From: Rhizobium lusitanum
GTDB lineage: Bacteria > Pseudomonadota > Alphaproteobacteria > Rhizobiales > Rhizobiaceae
Assembly (NCBI RefSeq): GCF_014189535.1
Contig: NZ_CP050307.1
Location: 62,001-126,000 of the forward strand
Direction of reading: 5' to 3'
DNA length: 64,000 nucleotides
Made by a program: the position numbers and the translations under genes. Of the stretch, positions 28,062 through 37,026 are shown in pieces. Each line of letters begins with the position of its first letter. Positions within the stretch are counted from its first letter, which is position 1. The notes under the pieces were generated by a model. The model was not told where the DNA came from and did no database searches. It saw only the letters and a list, made by a program, of their open reading frames with translations.

Positions 28062-28556
28062 CTAATGTCCGAATGCCGGCGCGAATTGTAGCGCTCCGTT
28101 CGGGATGGGCCCTCGAAGAACGAACCTTTGAACGTATTTCGTATCCAGGTCCTGATAGGTCAACCGCCCATCGCTTTCGAAGCCCGCGTGCCTGTAGACA
28201 TCCGGATTACCGATGAGGGCGCATCCACTTGCGCCCATTCCGTCCAGGAGTTCCAGCCCCTCGGCAATAAGTGCCTTTCCGATGCCTTGGCGCTGTCTTT
28301 CGGGTGCGACCGATATCGGGCCGAGCCCGAACCAGCCATTGTCCACGCCATCGATCTTCACCCGCGAAAAGGCGACGTGCCCCAAAATCTTGCCGTCCTC
28401 CTCGGCGACCAGCGAGATCGTCAAGTCACCGGATGCGCGCAGCGCCCGAAGAATGTCCACCTCGGTATCGTCGCTGAAGGGCATCGGCTTGAACGCGGCC
28501 CATGTCAGATCATGGATCGCATCCACATCCCCAGGCGTTTCGTGTCGGATAAGCAT
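28062..28556 (-). CDS. GNAT-family N-acetyltransferase
   Basis: A 164-residue acetyltransferase. The fold order is clear: an N-terminal helix after MLIRHETPGDVDAIHDL, strands with ISLVAEEDGKILGHVAFSRV, motif A with acetyl-CoA loop APERQRQGIGKALI, then CALIGNPDVYRHAGFES. This pattern (ending GNPDVYRRFGF in relatives) is that of the YhbS-like group, whose substrates are mostly unknown. ATG 28556 starts the domain exactly; upstream codons are not needed. It lies 29 bases downstream of pepT and may be cotranscribed with it. Confidence 0.85.
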   Translation of the reverse strand: MLIRHETPGDVDAIHDLTWAAFKPMPFSDDTEVDILRALRASGDLTISLVAEEDGKILGHVAFSRVKIDGVDNGWFGLGPISVAPERQRQGIGKALIAEGLELLDGMGASGCALIGNPDVYRHAGFESDGRLTYQDLDTKYVQRFVLRGPIPNGALQFAPAFGH

Positions 28557-28585
28557 CTGTGTCAATCCTTCGCAAAGCGATGCGC

Positions 28586-29818
28586 TCAGGCGCGCTCCGC
28601 CCAGATTTTCGTGAGTTCGACGATGGTCTTGACGGCCTTTTCCATGTCCTGCTGGCTGACCCATTCGAGCGGCGAGTGGAAGGCGTGGCCGCCCGCGAAG
28701 ATATTGGCGCAGGGCAGGCCCATGAACGACAGCCGCGAGCCGTCGGTGCCGCCGCGAATGCTGCCGCGCACGGGCGTCATGCCGGCGCGCCGGACGGCCT
28801 CGATGGCGTAATCGACGATCTGCGGATGGCGGTCGAGGATGGTCTTCATGTTGCGGTATTGTTGTCTGACCTTGAAGGTGTAGGAGGAGCCGGGATAGCC
28901 GGTCATCACGTCCTTGACGATTGCCTCGAGCATGACTTCCTTGGTCTTGAGCCCCTCGTCGTTGAAGTCGCGGATGATGAAGCCGAGGGATGCCTTTTCC
29001 ATCGAGCCGGTCACGCCGGTCGGATGAATGAAACCGTCCCGGCCCGCCGTGGTTTCCGGAGCCGTATCCTTGGGCAGGCGGTTGATGATGGCGCCGGCGA
29101 TCTTGATGGCGTTTTCCATCTTGTCCTTGGCGAAACCGGGATGGATGGCCACACCCTGAATGGAAATCTCGACGCCATCGGCCGAGAAGGTCTCGTCTTC
29201 GACATGGCCAGCCGTTTCGCCATCCATGGTGTAGGCGAACTCGGCGCCCAGCTTTGCCAGATCCACCTTGTCGACCCCACGGCCGATCTCCTCGTCGGTC
29301 GTGAACAGGAGCTTGATGGTTCCGTGCTTGATGTCGGGATTGTCGAGGAGGAATTGCGCCGCCGTGACGATCTCCGCCAGCCCCGCCTTGTCGTCGGCAC
29401 CGAGCAGCGTCGTGCCGTCGGAGGTGATGATGTCGTTGCCGATCTGGTCGGAGAGCACCGGATTGTCGCTGACACGGATGATTTGTTGCGGGTCGCCGGG
29501 AAGCTTGATGTCGCCGCCGCGATAGTTCCGTACGATCTGCGGCTTCACGTTCGTGCCCGTGAAATCGGGCGCCGTATCCATGTGCGAGCAGAAGCAGATG
29601 GTGGGGACCGGCTTGTCGATGTTCGATGGAATGGTCGCATAGACATAGCCGTGCTCGTCGAGATGCGCATCCGCAAGGCCGATCGCCAGCAAATCCTCCA
29701 CCAGAACGCGGCCGAGGTTCTTCTGCTTCTCAGTGGAAGGCTGTGTCGATGAGGTGGGATCGGATTGGGTGTCGATAACGACATAACGAAGGAAGCGGTC
29801 GGTGACGATATCGGTCAT
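28586..29818 (-). CDS. pepT: Peptidase T (tripeptide aminopeptidase)
   Basis: A 410-residue M20B metallopeptidase that removes the N-terminal residue of tripeptides in the cytoplasm. Zinc ligands and catalytic residues appear in CSHMDTAPDFTG, LGADDKAGLAEI and TTDEEIGRGVD, and the late motif is RGGTDGSRLSFMGLPCANIFAGG. Length is normal for PepT. The ATG is at 29818. Close to GNAT downstream; no ABC partner is adjacent. Confidence 0.95.
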   Translation of the reverse strand: MTDIVTDRFLRYVVIDTQSDPTSSTQPSTEKQKNLGRVLVEDLLAIGLADAHLDEHGYVYATIPSNIDKPVPTICFCSHMDTAPDFTGTNVKPQIVRNYRGGDIKLPGDPQQIIRVSDNPVLSDQIGNDIITSDGTTLLGADDKAGLAEIVTAAQFLLDNPDIKHGTIKLLFTTDEEIGRGVDKVDLAKLGAEFAYTMDGETAGHVEDETFSADGVEISIQGVAIHPGFAKDKMENAIKIAGAIINRLPKDTAPETTAGRDGFIHPTGVTGSMEKASLGFIIRDFNDEGLKTKEVMLEAIVKDVMTGYPGSSYTFKVRQQYRNMKTILDRHPQIVDYAIEAVRRAGMTPVRGSIRGGTDGSRLSFMGLPCANIFAGGHAFHSPLEWVSQQDMEKAVKTIVELTKIWAERA

Positions 29819-29959
29819 GAATGCGGTCCAATATGTGGGCGTCGGTTATGGACAGCTATAGCCTCGGACGGCGTCACCGTGAATCTATTTTCGCTTTGAG
29901 GCTGCGTTTTGTCTGCGCGGCAGGGTGGTCAAATTCCAATGCGGGCGCCTATACTCGGC

Positions 29960-30880
29960 TCAGTTCGCCGTAGGTGGCTGCTCCGGCCGTTTCCAGGTTG
30001 TCAGAAGCATATCGATGAAGCGGTCGGCTGCGGGGGACAGGGTGGCACTCCTGCGTCTGACAATGCCGATCGTCCGAGTAACGACAGGATTGACGATCGG
30101 GCGGGTGACGAGAAACGGGTGATCTTCCTGGGGCGTGGCGAGCCTTGGAAGCACGGAAATTCCCAATCCCGCCTCGACCAATCCGAGCGAAGTATTCAAA
30201 TGTGTGACCTCGTAGAACCAGCTTAGCTTCAGGTTTGCGCGGGCAAGTGCCGCATCGAGCAATGTGCGGTTGCCGCTGGAGCGATCGACCATGACGAGAG
30301 GATGGCCTTCGAGCTGATCCCATTGAATTTCGTCAAAGGCGGCGAGCGGATGGTCCTTGCGCATGGCCAGTACGAACGGATCGTCGATCAATGGCTCGAA
30401 TGCCAGATCGGGATCGGAGTTGCCCATCAGGTTGATGCCGAATTCGACCTCTCCACGGGCGACGGCCTGGAGGCCCTCATTGGCGGTCAGATCCCGGATT
30501 CTGAGCCGTATATGAGGATAGTCGCGGCCAAAGGTCCGAATGACGGTCGGGAGAAAGTAGAAGGCGGCGGTCGGCACGCAGGCCATGGTTATCAACCCGC
30601 GCCGCTGCGACCCGCTGTCCTTGATGGCGAACAGCGAGCCGTCGAACTCCTCCAGCATGCGCCGGACGAGGGGGATCATTTCCTGGCCGAAGGCCGTCGG
30701 CGCAACATGCCGGGTGGTCCTGTCGAGCAGTGGTGCGCCGATCGATTGTTCCAGCTTCTGGATGCGGCGCGTCAAGGCCGGCTGTGAGATGTGCAAGGCT
30801 TCCGCGGCGCGATGAAAGCTTTCGAGCTCGACCACGGCCTGGAATGCACGAAGGTCCAAAATCTCGCAATTGATGCTCAT
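29960..30880 (-). CDS. LysR-family transcriptional regulator
   Basis: A 306-residue LysR regulator. HTH: DLRAFQAVVELESFHRAAEALHISQPALTRRIQKLE; the effector domain begins near 90 and is CbbR/CynR-like. ATG 30880 is chosen; codons further upstream would cover the regulatory gap. It is divergent from the PrpF/oxalomesaconate tautomerase-like gene at 30987, and a perfect LysR box lies midway at 30927-30941, so it very likely controls that gene and the importer behind it. Confidence 0.92.
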   Translation of the reverse strand: MSINCEILDLRAFQAVVELESFHRAAEALHISQPALTRRIQKLEQSIGAPLLDRTTRHVAPTAFGQEMIPLVRRMLEEFDGSLFAIKDSGSQRRGLITMACVPTAAFYFLPTVIRTFGRDYPHIRLRIRDLTANEGLQAVARGEVEFGINLMGNSDPDLAFEPLIDDPFVLAMRKDHPLAAFDEIQWDQLEGHPLVMVDRSSGNRTLLDAALARANLKLSWFYEVTHLNTSLGLVEAGLGISVLPRLATPQEDHPFLVTRPIVNPVVTRTIGIVRRRSATLSPAADRFIDMLLTTWKRPEQPPTAN

Positions 30881-30926
30881 AATGAAATAATCTCTCCGAA
30901 AATTGCATTTCACAAATAATCCGTTC

Positions 30927-30941
30927 TTGCACATATTGCAA
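30927..30941. promoter_or_regulatory. LysR-type operator (T-N11-A dyad)
   Basis: TTGCACATATTGCAA: perfect five-base arms TTGCA and TGCAA with a five-base spacer and the T-N11-A spacing of LysR boxes. It is 46 bases from both divergent starts (30880 and 30987). Binding by the adjacent LysR protein is inferred. Confidence 0.65.
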
Positions 30942-30986
30942 CAAGTCGGTGGATTGATCCACTTCATGCAACTTGGAAGGTTGATT

Positions 30987-32069
30987 ATGAACGATTTGGT
31001 GCGGATTCCTTGCGTCTTGATGCGCGGCGGAACCTCGCGGGGGCCGTTCTTCCTGAGCGCGGACCTGCCGTCGGACGCCGCCAGACGCGATGCGGCCCTG
31101 CTGTCGATCATGGGGTCGGGTCATCCACTGCAAATCGATGGCATAGGGGGCGGAAATCCCGTCACCTCGAAGGTGGCGATCATCGGTCCGCCGAGCGTTG
31201 CGGGCGCCGATGTCGACTATCTGTTCGCTCAGGTCCGGACCGACCGGCAGATCGTCGATTATTCGCCGAACTGTGGAAACATGCTGGCGGCCGTCGGGCC
31301 CTTCTCGATCGAAGCTGGCTTGGTAAAAGCCCAGGAGACGGAAACGCTCGTACGTATCCATAATGTCAACACCGGCAAGGTGATCGAAGCGAAAGTGCCG
31401 ACCCGCAACGGCGAGGTGACCTATCTCGGCGATGCCTCGATCGACGGCGTACCGGGGCTTGCCGCGCCGATCGCACTCACCTTTCTCGACGCCGCGGGCG
31501 CCAAGACTGGCAAGCTGCTTCCGAGCGGCAATGCTTCGGATGTCATCGACGGCCTCAGAGTGACGATCATCGATTGCGCCATACCCATGGTGCTGATGCG
31601 CGCTGGCGATCTCGGTGTAACCGGATATGAAGACGCCGCCACGCTGTCCGGAAATGTCGAGCTCATCGCGCGCATGTCGGCGATCCGCATTCAGGCCGGT
31701 GAGATCATGGGCATGGGCGATGTGTCCGACAAGGTCATTCCGAAGCCGGTCTTGATTGCGCCGCCGCAGAAGGGCGGCACGCTTGCGGTTCGTTATTTCA
31801 TGCCGAACGACTGCCATCCGGCCCTTGCGACGACAGGTGCGGTCGGCATAGCAACTGCGGTTGTCACGCCGGGGACGATTGCCGCCGATCTTGTGGGCGG
31901 CGCATCTCTTCCGACGACCGTGCGGATTGAACATCCCGGCGGCCGTCTCGACGTCGAGCTGGAAACGCGCGGCGGCGCGACGACCGCCGGTCTCGTGCGA
32001 ACCGCGCGTCGCCTTTTCGAGGGCTACGCGTTTGCCAAGCCCGCCGAGTTTGTCGAACACGCAGCTTAG
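30987..32069 (+). CDS. 4-Oxalomesaconate tautomerase / PrpF-family isomerase
   Basis: A 360-residue protein of the PrpF superfamily (diaminopimelate epimerase-like fold, two halves). It starts with RIPCVLMRGGTSRGPFFL, followed by QIDGIGGGNPVTSKVAII, VDYLFAQVRTD, the Cys motif YSPNCGNMLAAVGPF, and IDGVPGLAAP. This order resembles GalD, the oxalomesaconate tautomerase of gallate catabolism; the methylaconitate isomerase PrpF is a close alternative. ATG 30987 follows GGAAGG. It is first in an operon with a NitT/TauT-type importer, which suggests that the imported acid is isomerised between keto/enol or double-bond forms. Confidence 0.8.
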   Translation: MNDLVRIPCVLMRGGTSRGPFFLSADLPSDAARRDAALLSIMGSGHPLQIDGIGGGNPVTSKVAIIGPPSVAGADVDYLFAQVRTDRQIVDYSPNCGNMLAAVGPFSIEAGLVKAQETETLVRIHNVNTGKVIEAKVPTRNGEVTYLGDASIDGVPGLAAPIALTFLDAAGAKTGKLLPSGNASDVIDGLRVTIIDCAIPMVLMRAGDLGVTGYEDAATLSGNVELIARMSAIRIQAGEIMGMGDVSDKVIPKPVLIAPPQKGGTLAVRYFMPNDCHPALATTGAVGIATAVVTPGTIAADLVGGASLPTTVRIEHPGGRLDVELETRGGATTAGLVRTARRLFEGYAFAKPAEFVEHAA

Positions 32070-32121
32070 ACCATTAGCAATCGATCCGGTGAGGACCGGA
32101 TATAGTCAGGGAGGAAATTCC

Positions 32122-33123
32122 ATGCGCAATTATCTGCTCGCGGCAGCCGCCGTCATGGTGCTTGCCAGCGTCGCCCATGCCGAACCGGTTCGGATGAGCG
32201 TCGGCTCCTATAATCTCAACAACCTGCCGTTCCCCGTCGCCGAAAGCCTCGGCTTCTACAAGGAAGAGGGGCTGGAGGTGACCACGGAGAACTTCGCTCA
32301 GGGTGGCTCCAAGGTTCTGCAGGCCCTGGTCGCCGGCTCGACCGACGTTGCCGTCGGCTTTTACGATCACACGATCCAAATGCAGTCGCAGGGCAAGCAT
32401 GTCGTTGGCTTCGTTCAGCTGGCCCGCAATTCCGGGCTGGTCCTAGTCGGGAAGAACGACACCGATTTCGATCCGGCCAAGCCGGCAACGATCAAGGGAA
32501 AGAGCATCGGCATCACGGCGCCAGGCTCATCGTCCGATTTCTTCATTCGTTATTATCTTCAGCAGCACGGTCTGACCGAAAACGACATTTCGATCGTCGG
32601 CGTCGGCTCCGGCGCGGCCGCGGTTGCGGCCTTGCAGCAGGGCAAGGTCGACCTTCTTGTCAACTACGATCCGGCCGCAACGATCGTCGTCGAGCGTGGC
32701 ATTGGCAAGATCCTGATCGACGCTCGCAGCGAAGAGGGCGCCAAGGCCGTCTATGGCGGTATCTATCCGACCTCGGTTCTCTATGCCAACCAGGCCTATA
32801 TCGAGGCCCATCCGGAAGTGATCCAGAAGGTCACCAACGCCACGGTGAAGGCGCTGCATTGGATGAAAAATCACACAGCAGCCGAAATCGTCGAGCAGCT
32901 TCCTGACGATTTCGTCTCCGGCGACAAGGCGACCTACATCAAGGCGGTCGAGAACGCCAAGGCGATCTTTTCCAGGGACGGCCTGTTCGTTGCGCAAGAT
33001 ACCGAGACGCCGCTCGCCGTTCTCAAGAGCTTCAACGAGAGCGTTCACAAGGCAACAATCGATCTCAATGCCACCTACACGAACAAGTTCGTAGAGGCCG
33101 CAGCCCAGCGCGCCGCCAACTAA
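32122..33123 (+). CDS. NitT/TauT-type ABC transporter substrate-binding protein
   Basis: A 333-residue exported protein with a signal peptide ending SVAHA near residue 20. It has the NMT1/SsuA-like fold: VGSYNLNNLPFPVAESLGFYKEEGLEV, GGSKVLQALVAGSTDVAVGF and TAPGSSSDFFIRYYL. ATG 32122 has GGGAGGAA upstream. The group binds sulfonates, nitrate, thiamine precursors, phthalate-like acids and others. Here the tautomerase in front suggests an unsaturated or oxo di/tricarboxylate; this is inference. Confidence 0.88.
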   Translation: MRNYLLAAAAVMVLASVAHAEPVRMSVGSYNLNNLPFPVAESLGFYKEEGLEVTTENFAQGGSKVLQALVAGSTDVAVGFYDHTIQMQSQGKHVVGFVQLARNSGLVLVGKNDTDFDPAKPATIKGKSIGITAPGSSSDFFIRYYLQQHGLTENDISIVGVGSGAAAVAALQQGKVDLLVNYDPAATIVVERGIGKILIDARSEEGAKAVYGGIYPTSVLYANQAYIEAHPEVIQKVTNATVKALHWMKNHTAAEIVEQLPDDFVSGDKATYIKAVENAKAIFSRDGLFVAQDTETPLAVLKSFNESVHKATIDLNATYTNKFVEAAAQRAAN

Positions 33124-33133
33124 GAGGCCTCCA

Positions 33134-33955
33134 ATGTCAGCGACAGCAACGAAAATTCAAGCTGTACCCCAATCAAACCCGACACCCATGGTTTCCATCA
33201 GCGGCGTCACCATGGCGTTCGGATCATTCGTGGCCGTCGAAAACGTCAACCTGACGGTCGGCGACGGAGAATTCCTCTCCATCGTCGGACCGACGGGCTG
33301 TGGCAAGTCCACCATCCTCAACGCCATCGCAGGCCTTTTGAAGCCTTCGGCAGGCGAGGTCTCGATCGACGGCGCCGCCGTCAAGGGCGTACAGAACAAC
33401 ATCGGCTATCTCTTTCAACAGGACGCGCTCCTCCCTTGGAAGACGGCTTTTGAGAATGTCGAGCTTGGGCTGCGGTTTCGTGGCGTGTCCGCCGGCGAAC
33501 GGCGCGAAAAGGTCATGGGATGGCTTGAAAAGGTCGGTCTCAAGGGCTTTGAAACCCGGTTTCCCCACCAACTTTCCGGTGGGCAGCGCAAACGCGTGCA
33601 GATGGCGCAGGCCTTGATCACCGAGCCCAAGGTTATCCTCATGGACGAGCCGTTTTCGGCGCTGGACATCCATACCCGTCATCTCATGCAGAATGAGCTT
33701 CTCAAGCTGTGGCAGGAAGACCGCCGCGCCGTGGTCATGATCACGCATGATCTCGAGGAGGCGATTGCGCTTGGCGACCGTGTTGTCGTTCTCGCCGCCG
33801 GTCCCAAGAGCCGCGTGATCGAGACCTTCGGCGTCGATCTCGAACGGCCGCGCGATGTCGCCGAAATCAAGCTCGACCCGAAATTCATGACCCTTTATCG
33901 CGACATCTGGGCGTCGCTGCGCGGCGAAGTGGAGAAAAGCTATGCAAGCCATTAA
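33134..33955 (+). CDS. NitT/TauT-type ABC transporter ATP-binding protein
   Basis: A 273-residue ATPase of the SsuB/TauB group: Walker A GPTGCGKS, Q-loop LFQQDALLPWKT, signature LSGGQRKRVQMAQALI, Walker B VILMDEPFSALD, H-loop ITHDLEEA. Ten bases separate it from the binding-protein gene. The permease gene begins inside its 3' end. Confidence 0.93.
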   Translation: MSATATKIQAVPQSNPTPMVSISGVTMAFGSFVAVENVNLTVGDGEFLSIVGPTGCGKSTILNAIAGLLKPSAGEVSIDGAAVKGVQNNIGYLFQQDALLPWKTAFENVELGLRFRGVSAGERREKVMGWLEKVGLKGFETRFPHQLSGGQRKRVQMAQALITEPKVILMDEPFSALDIHTRHLMQNELLKLWQEDRRAVVMITHDLEEAIALGDRVVVLAAGPKSRVIETFGVDLERPRDVAEIKLDPKFMTLYRDIWASLRGEVEKSYASH

Positions 33956-34718
33956 CGTTCGTCTCATCCAGGTGGCGCTTCTGGCGATCATCCTCGGCGG
34001 CTGGCAGCTCGGGGTTTCCTCCGGGTTGATCGACCGCTTCTTCTTTCCGGCGCCGCTGGACATCGTCAAGCAGGTGGCGACCTGGGTCGCCGATCACGGC
34101 TTCTACAAACATGTCGGCATCACGCTCGGCGAGACCGTTCTTGGCTATCTTATTGGGACGGGCCTCGGTGTGGCGGCGGGCGTCTGGCTTGGCCTCAGCC
34201 CGTTCGTCGCGAAGGTCCTCGATCCTTTCATCAAGGCCGTGAACGCAATCCCGCGCGTCGTGCTCGCGCCCATCTTCGTTCTCTGGCTGGGGCTCGGCCT
34301 CTGGTCGAAGGTCGCACTGGCGGTCACTCTGGTCTTCTTCGTCACCTTCTTCAACGCGATGCAGGGCGTTCGCGAAGTCAACCCGGTCATCCTATCCAAT
34401 ACCCGCATCCTCGGCGCCAAGCGTTCCGACCTGCTTCGCCACGTCTATTTTCCGGCCGCGGCAACCTGGATCCTGTCGTCACTGCGCACCTCTGTCGGCT
34501 TTGCCGTCGTCGGCGCGATCATCGGCGAATATCTCGGCGCATCGGCAGGTCTCGGCTACCTCATCGCCCGCTCGGAAGGCAACTTCGATGCCGTCGGTGT
34601 TTTCGCAGGCATCATCATTCTCGCCGTCTTCGTTCTCGTCATCGACCTGATCCTCGATGTCGTCGAAAGGAAGCTCATCACCTGGCGTCCGAACGCCGGC
34701 GAAGAGCGTCCCGCCTGA
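33942..34718 (+). CDS. NitT/TauT-type ABC transporter permease
   Basis: A 258-residue inner-membrane permease of the SsuC/TauC group with about six helices. The EAA-type loop is ARILGAKRSDLLRHVYFPAA-like (NTRILGAKRSDLLRHVYFPAA), and AIPRVVLAPIFVLWLGLG precedes it. ATG 33942 has GGAG seven bases upstream and overlaps the ATPase gene. It should act as a homodimer. A terminator follows at 34741. Confidence 0.92.
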   Translation: MQAINVRLIQVALLAIILGGWQLGVSSGLIDRFFFPAPLDIVKQVATWVADHGFYKHVGITLGETVLGYLIGTGLGVAAGVWLGLSPFVAKVLDPFIKAVNAIPRVVLAPIFVLWLGLGLWSKVALAVTLVFFVTFFNAMQGVREVNPVILSNTRILGAKRSDLLRHVYFPAAATWILSSLRTSVGFAVVGAIIGEYLGASAGLGYLIARSEGNFDAVGVFAGIIILAVFVLVIDLILDVVERKLITWRPNAGEERPA

Positions 34719-34740
34719 GCTCACTCATTCCAGCTAAGTA

Positions 34741-34768
34741 ACGAGGGCGACCTGCCGGTTGCCCTCGT
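34741..34768 (+). terminator. Hairpin terminator after the NitT/TauT operon
   Basis: Arms ACGAGGGCGACC and GGTTGCCCTCGT pair over 12 bases with one G-U and loop TGCC, 22 bases after the stop. The following T-run is weak (TGTCCTAT). Confidence 0.7.
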
Positions 34769-34900
34769 TGTCCTATCAGAGGAAACCCTCCGCCGCAGGT
34801 GGAGGTTTATGGCTTTCAGCGAGTGGGACGAGCGGCCATATGCGTCCGCAGCTCGCCAATCTCGCGACGGGAGCAACCGCTTGCGGTTCGCTCTCAAACC

Positions 34901-35356
34901 TCAGCGCGCGTTATATTTTGCGTCGACTTCGTTGATGGCGTCCACATTGCCGGCCGAGCGGCCCCCGGAGTCGAAGGTCTGCCCAAGAAAGGCGTCGGCG
35001 ATCGACTTGGCGAGTTCCGTGCCGATGACGCGGGCGCCCATGGTGATGATCTGGGCATTGTTCGACAGGGCGGCGCGCTCCGCCGAATAGGTGTCATGGG
35101 TGAGTGCTGCGCGAATGCCCGGCACCTTGTTGGCCGAGATGCTGACGCCGATGCCGGTGCCGCAGACGAGAATGGCCCTGTCATAGGTGCCGTCGATGAC
35201 GCCAGAGGCGACGCGGTCGGCTAGATTTGCGTAGAATGCGTCCGGCCCGGCGTCCGTGCGCGAAACTTCGTACACGTCATAACGATCCTTCAGATGATCG
35301 GCGAGGACCTTTGCCAGGCCTTCGCCTGCGCTGTCTCCTGCGATGGCAAGTTTCAT
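34901..35356 (-). CDS. eryI: D-erythrose-4-phosphate isomerase EryI (RpiB family)
   Basis: A 151-residue RpiB-type sugar-phosphate isomerase with the family motif [16 protein letters not shown] (catalytic Cys) and [20 protein letters not shown]. In the Brucella pathway of Barbier and co-workers, EryI converts D-3-tetrulose 4-phosphate-derived D-erythrulose phosphate to D-erythrose 4-phosphate, the last step. It is the last gene of the minus-strand block and overlaps the stop of eryH by four bases (ATGA). Confidence 0.88.
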   Translation of the reverse strand: MKLAIAGDSAGEGLAKVLADHLKDRYDVYEVSRTDAGPDAFYANLADRVASGVIDGTYDRAILVCGTGIGVSISANKVPGIRAALTHDTYSAERAALSNNAQIITMGARVIGTELAKSIADAFLGQTFDSGGRSAGNVDAINEVDAKYNAR

Positions 35357-36138
35357 TTCGTGTCTCCTCTAAGTTTGGCGGCGCATTTGGCGAGGATGTC
35401 GAGATAACCTTCGACGTTCCAGGCCGAACGGCCGATGAAAAGCCCGTCAATATGCGGGCATGAGATGAGTTCTTCGCAATTGTCCGGATTGACCGATCCG
35501 CCGTAGAGGCAGGGGATCCGGCGGCCAAGTATGCTTTCGGCGACTGCAATGATCTCGGCCTGGCGTGCATCGGCATAGGAGGGCTCGGCGGGAATTCCGT
35601 TTTCGCCGATGGCCCAGACGGGTTCGTAGGCAAGCAGGATTTGCGCTTGTTTCTGCGAGCCCGAGAGCTTGGAGAGGGCGCCTGCGACCTGCTCGCCCAG
35701 GATTTCGGTGGCGCGGCCGCTTTCCCGGTCGCTCAGGGTCTCGCCGATACAGATGAGCGGGATGAGGCCGTGGCGAACGGCCGCCTCGGTCTTCAGGCCG
35801 ACGGTCTCATTGGTCTCGCCGAAATGTTCGCGGCGCTCGGAGTGGCCAAGCTCGACGATATCGAGATTGCAATCCCTCAGCATCGGTGGCGAAATTTCGC
35901 CCGTCCATGCCCCCTGATCGGCCCAGTGCATATTCTGCGCACCGACCTTGACGGATGTCTCCGACAGGATCGCCTTGACCTCGCGAACGGCGGTGAAAGG
36001 CGGAATGATGAAGCGCTGGATCGCAGGGTCACGCAGGGTATCCGCGTCTCGCAATGCCTCGGCGAAGCTGCGGGATTCCGCCAGCGTCTTGTTCATTTTC
36101 CAGCTGGTGCCAATCCAGTAGCGCGGTGATGCTGTCAT
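35353..36138 (-). CDS. eryH: D-3-tetrulose-4-phosphate isomerase EryH (TpiA2/TpiB)
   Basis: A 261-residue triosephosphate isomerase-like protein. The TIM residues are present: Lys14 in TSWKMNKT, the His in [11 protein letters not shown], the Glu in [10 protein letters not shown], and the phosphate-binding CLYGGSVNP. The Trp/Ser in TSWKMN differs from the GNWKMN of true TPI, as in the EryH group. In the erythritol pathway EryH isomerises the D-tetrulose phosphate. It lies between the DeoR gene and eryI in one minus-strand unit. Confidence 0.88.
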   Translation of the reverse strand: MTASPRYWIGTSWKMNKTLAESRSFAEALRDADTLRDPAIQRFIIPPFTAVREVKAILSETSVKVGAQNMHWADQGAWTGEISPPMLRDCNLDIVELGHSERREHFGETNETVGLKTEAAVRHGLIPLICIGETLSDRESGRATEILGEQVAGALSKLSGSQKQAQILLAYEPVWAIGENGIPAEPSYADARQAEIIAVAESILGRRIPCLYGGSVNPDNCEELISCPHIDGLFIGRSAWNVEGYLDILAKCAAKLRGDTK

Positions 36139-36146
36139 TTCAGATC

Positions 36147-36911
36147 CTAGGTCGAGGCAATGGTCAGGGTGATGCCGTCACGGCTCAATTGTTCGAGAAT
36201 GGCGGCTTCGGGGGCGCGATCGGTGATGACGGCGTCGAAATCGGCAAGGTCGGCCATCACATGCAGGGCGGTGTGGCCGATGCGCTGGTGGCTGACCAGC
36301 AGGCAGCTCTTGGCGGCAGAGGCAATCATCGCCCGTTTCGTTCGCACGATGTTGTCGTCCATATGGTAGACGAGCCTGCCCGAAACAGCCGGCGTTGAAA
36401 CGAAGGCGATATCGGCGCGCAGGCGAGACAGCGCCTCTTCCGTCACCACGCCCAGAAAGGCATTGAACTTGGCGGAATAGATGCCGCCAAGTGCGATGAG
36501 GGTGATGCCGCTTTCGCTTTTCAGCCGATCGATGATCGCGGCATTGTTGGTGATCAGCGTCAGCGGCTGCCTCTGGAGCAGCATTTCCCCAAGAACGGCC
36601 GCCATCGAGCCGTCATTGACCATAACCGTCATGCCGGGCTCGACCAGCTCGAGGGCGGCGCGCGCCATGGCGAGTTTTTCCTCATGCCCCTGTCGCTCGC
36701 GGAAGCGGAAGTCGCTTTCGAATTGGGTGCCTGCATCAATCGTCGCACCGCCGCGAACCTTGCGCAGGACGCCAGCCTGTTCGAGATCGTCCAGATCACG
36801 GTGAATGGTCATCTTGGACACGGTGAAGCGTTCGGCCAGATCGTCGAGGTCGACGGTCTTGTGCTCGACGAGCAGGTTGATGATCGATTGTTGACGTTCT
36901 TCCCGTTTCAC
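36147..36911 (-). CDS. DeoR-family regulator of the ery locus
   Basis: A 254-residue DeoR/GlpR-type repressor: N-terminal HTH (RQQSIINLLVEHKTVDLDDLAERFTVSKMTIHRDLDDLE) and a sugar-phosphate sensing C-terminal domain (MTVMVNDGSMAAVLGEML, LITNNAAIIDRL, SKMTIHRD). The GTG at 36911 is the only good start and has GGAG seven bases upstream. It lies at the head of the eryH-eryI unit. The gap in front of it holds three TTATGTT-type half sites that recur in the eryA-eryE gap, so it is a good candidate to bind them. Confidence 0.9.
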   Translation of the reverse strand: MKREERQQSIINLLVEHKTVDLDDLAERFTVSKMTIHRDLDDLEQAGVLRKVRGGATIDAGTQFESDFRFRERQGHEEKLAMARAALELVEPGMTVMVNDGSMAAVLGEMLLQRQPLTLITNNAAIIDRLKSESGITLIALGGIYSAKFNAFLGVVTEEALSRLRADIAFVSTPAVSGRLVYHMDDNIVRTKRAMIASAAKSCLLVSHQRIGHTALHVMADLADFDAVITDRAPEAAILEQLSRDGITLTIAST

Positions 36912-36947
36912 CTTGCGCTCCGGTCTTGGCCAGGATTGAACGCATTA

Positions 36948-37010
36948 AACATAACATTTAAATCACATAATTCAACATCAAGATTGTTATGTTGAGATGA
37001 ATTTATGTTT
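36948..37010. promoter_or_regulatory. Cluster of AACATAA/TTATGTT half-sites upstream of the DeoR gene
   Basis: AACATAAC at 36948-36955 and GTTATGTT at 36986-36993 are exact inverted repeats, and TTATGTTT lies at 37003-37010. The stretch is AT-rich and sits between the end of eryD and the start of the DeoR gene. The same half-site occurs in the eryA-eryE intergenic region, suggesting one operator family for the locus. Confidence 0.6.
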
Positions 37011-37026
37011 CTTGATTGCGGTGAGT

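Noticed and set aside
30885..30921. Direct repeat AAATAATC twice, 29 bases apart, near the LysR box
   Set aside because: Eight bases in an AT-rich gap is expected by chance; the clean dyad at 30927 explains regulation better.
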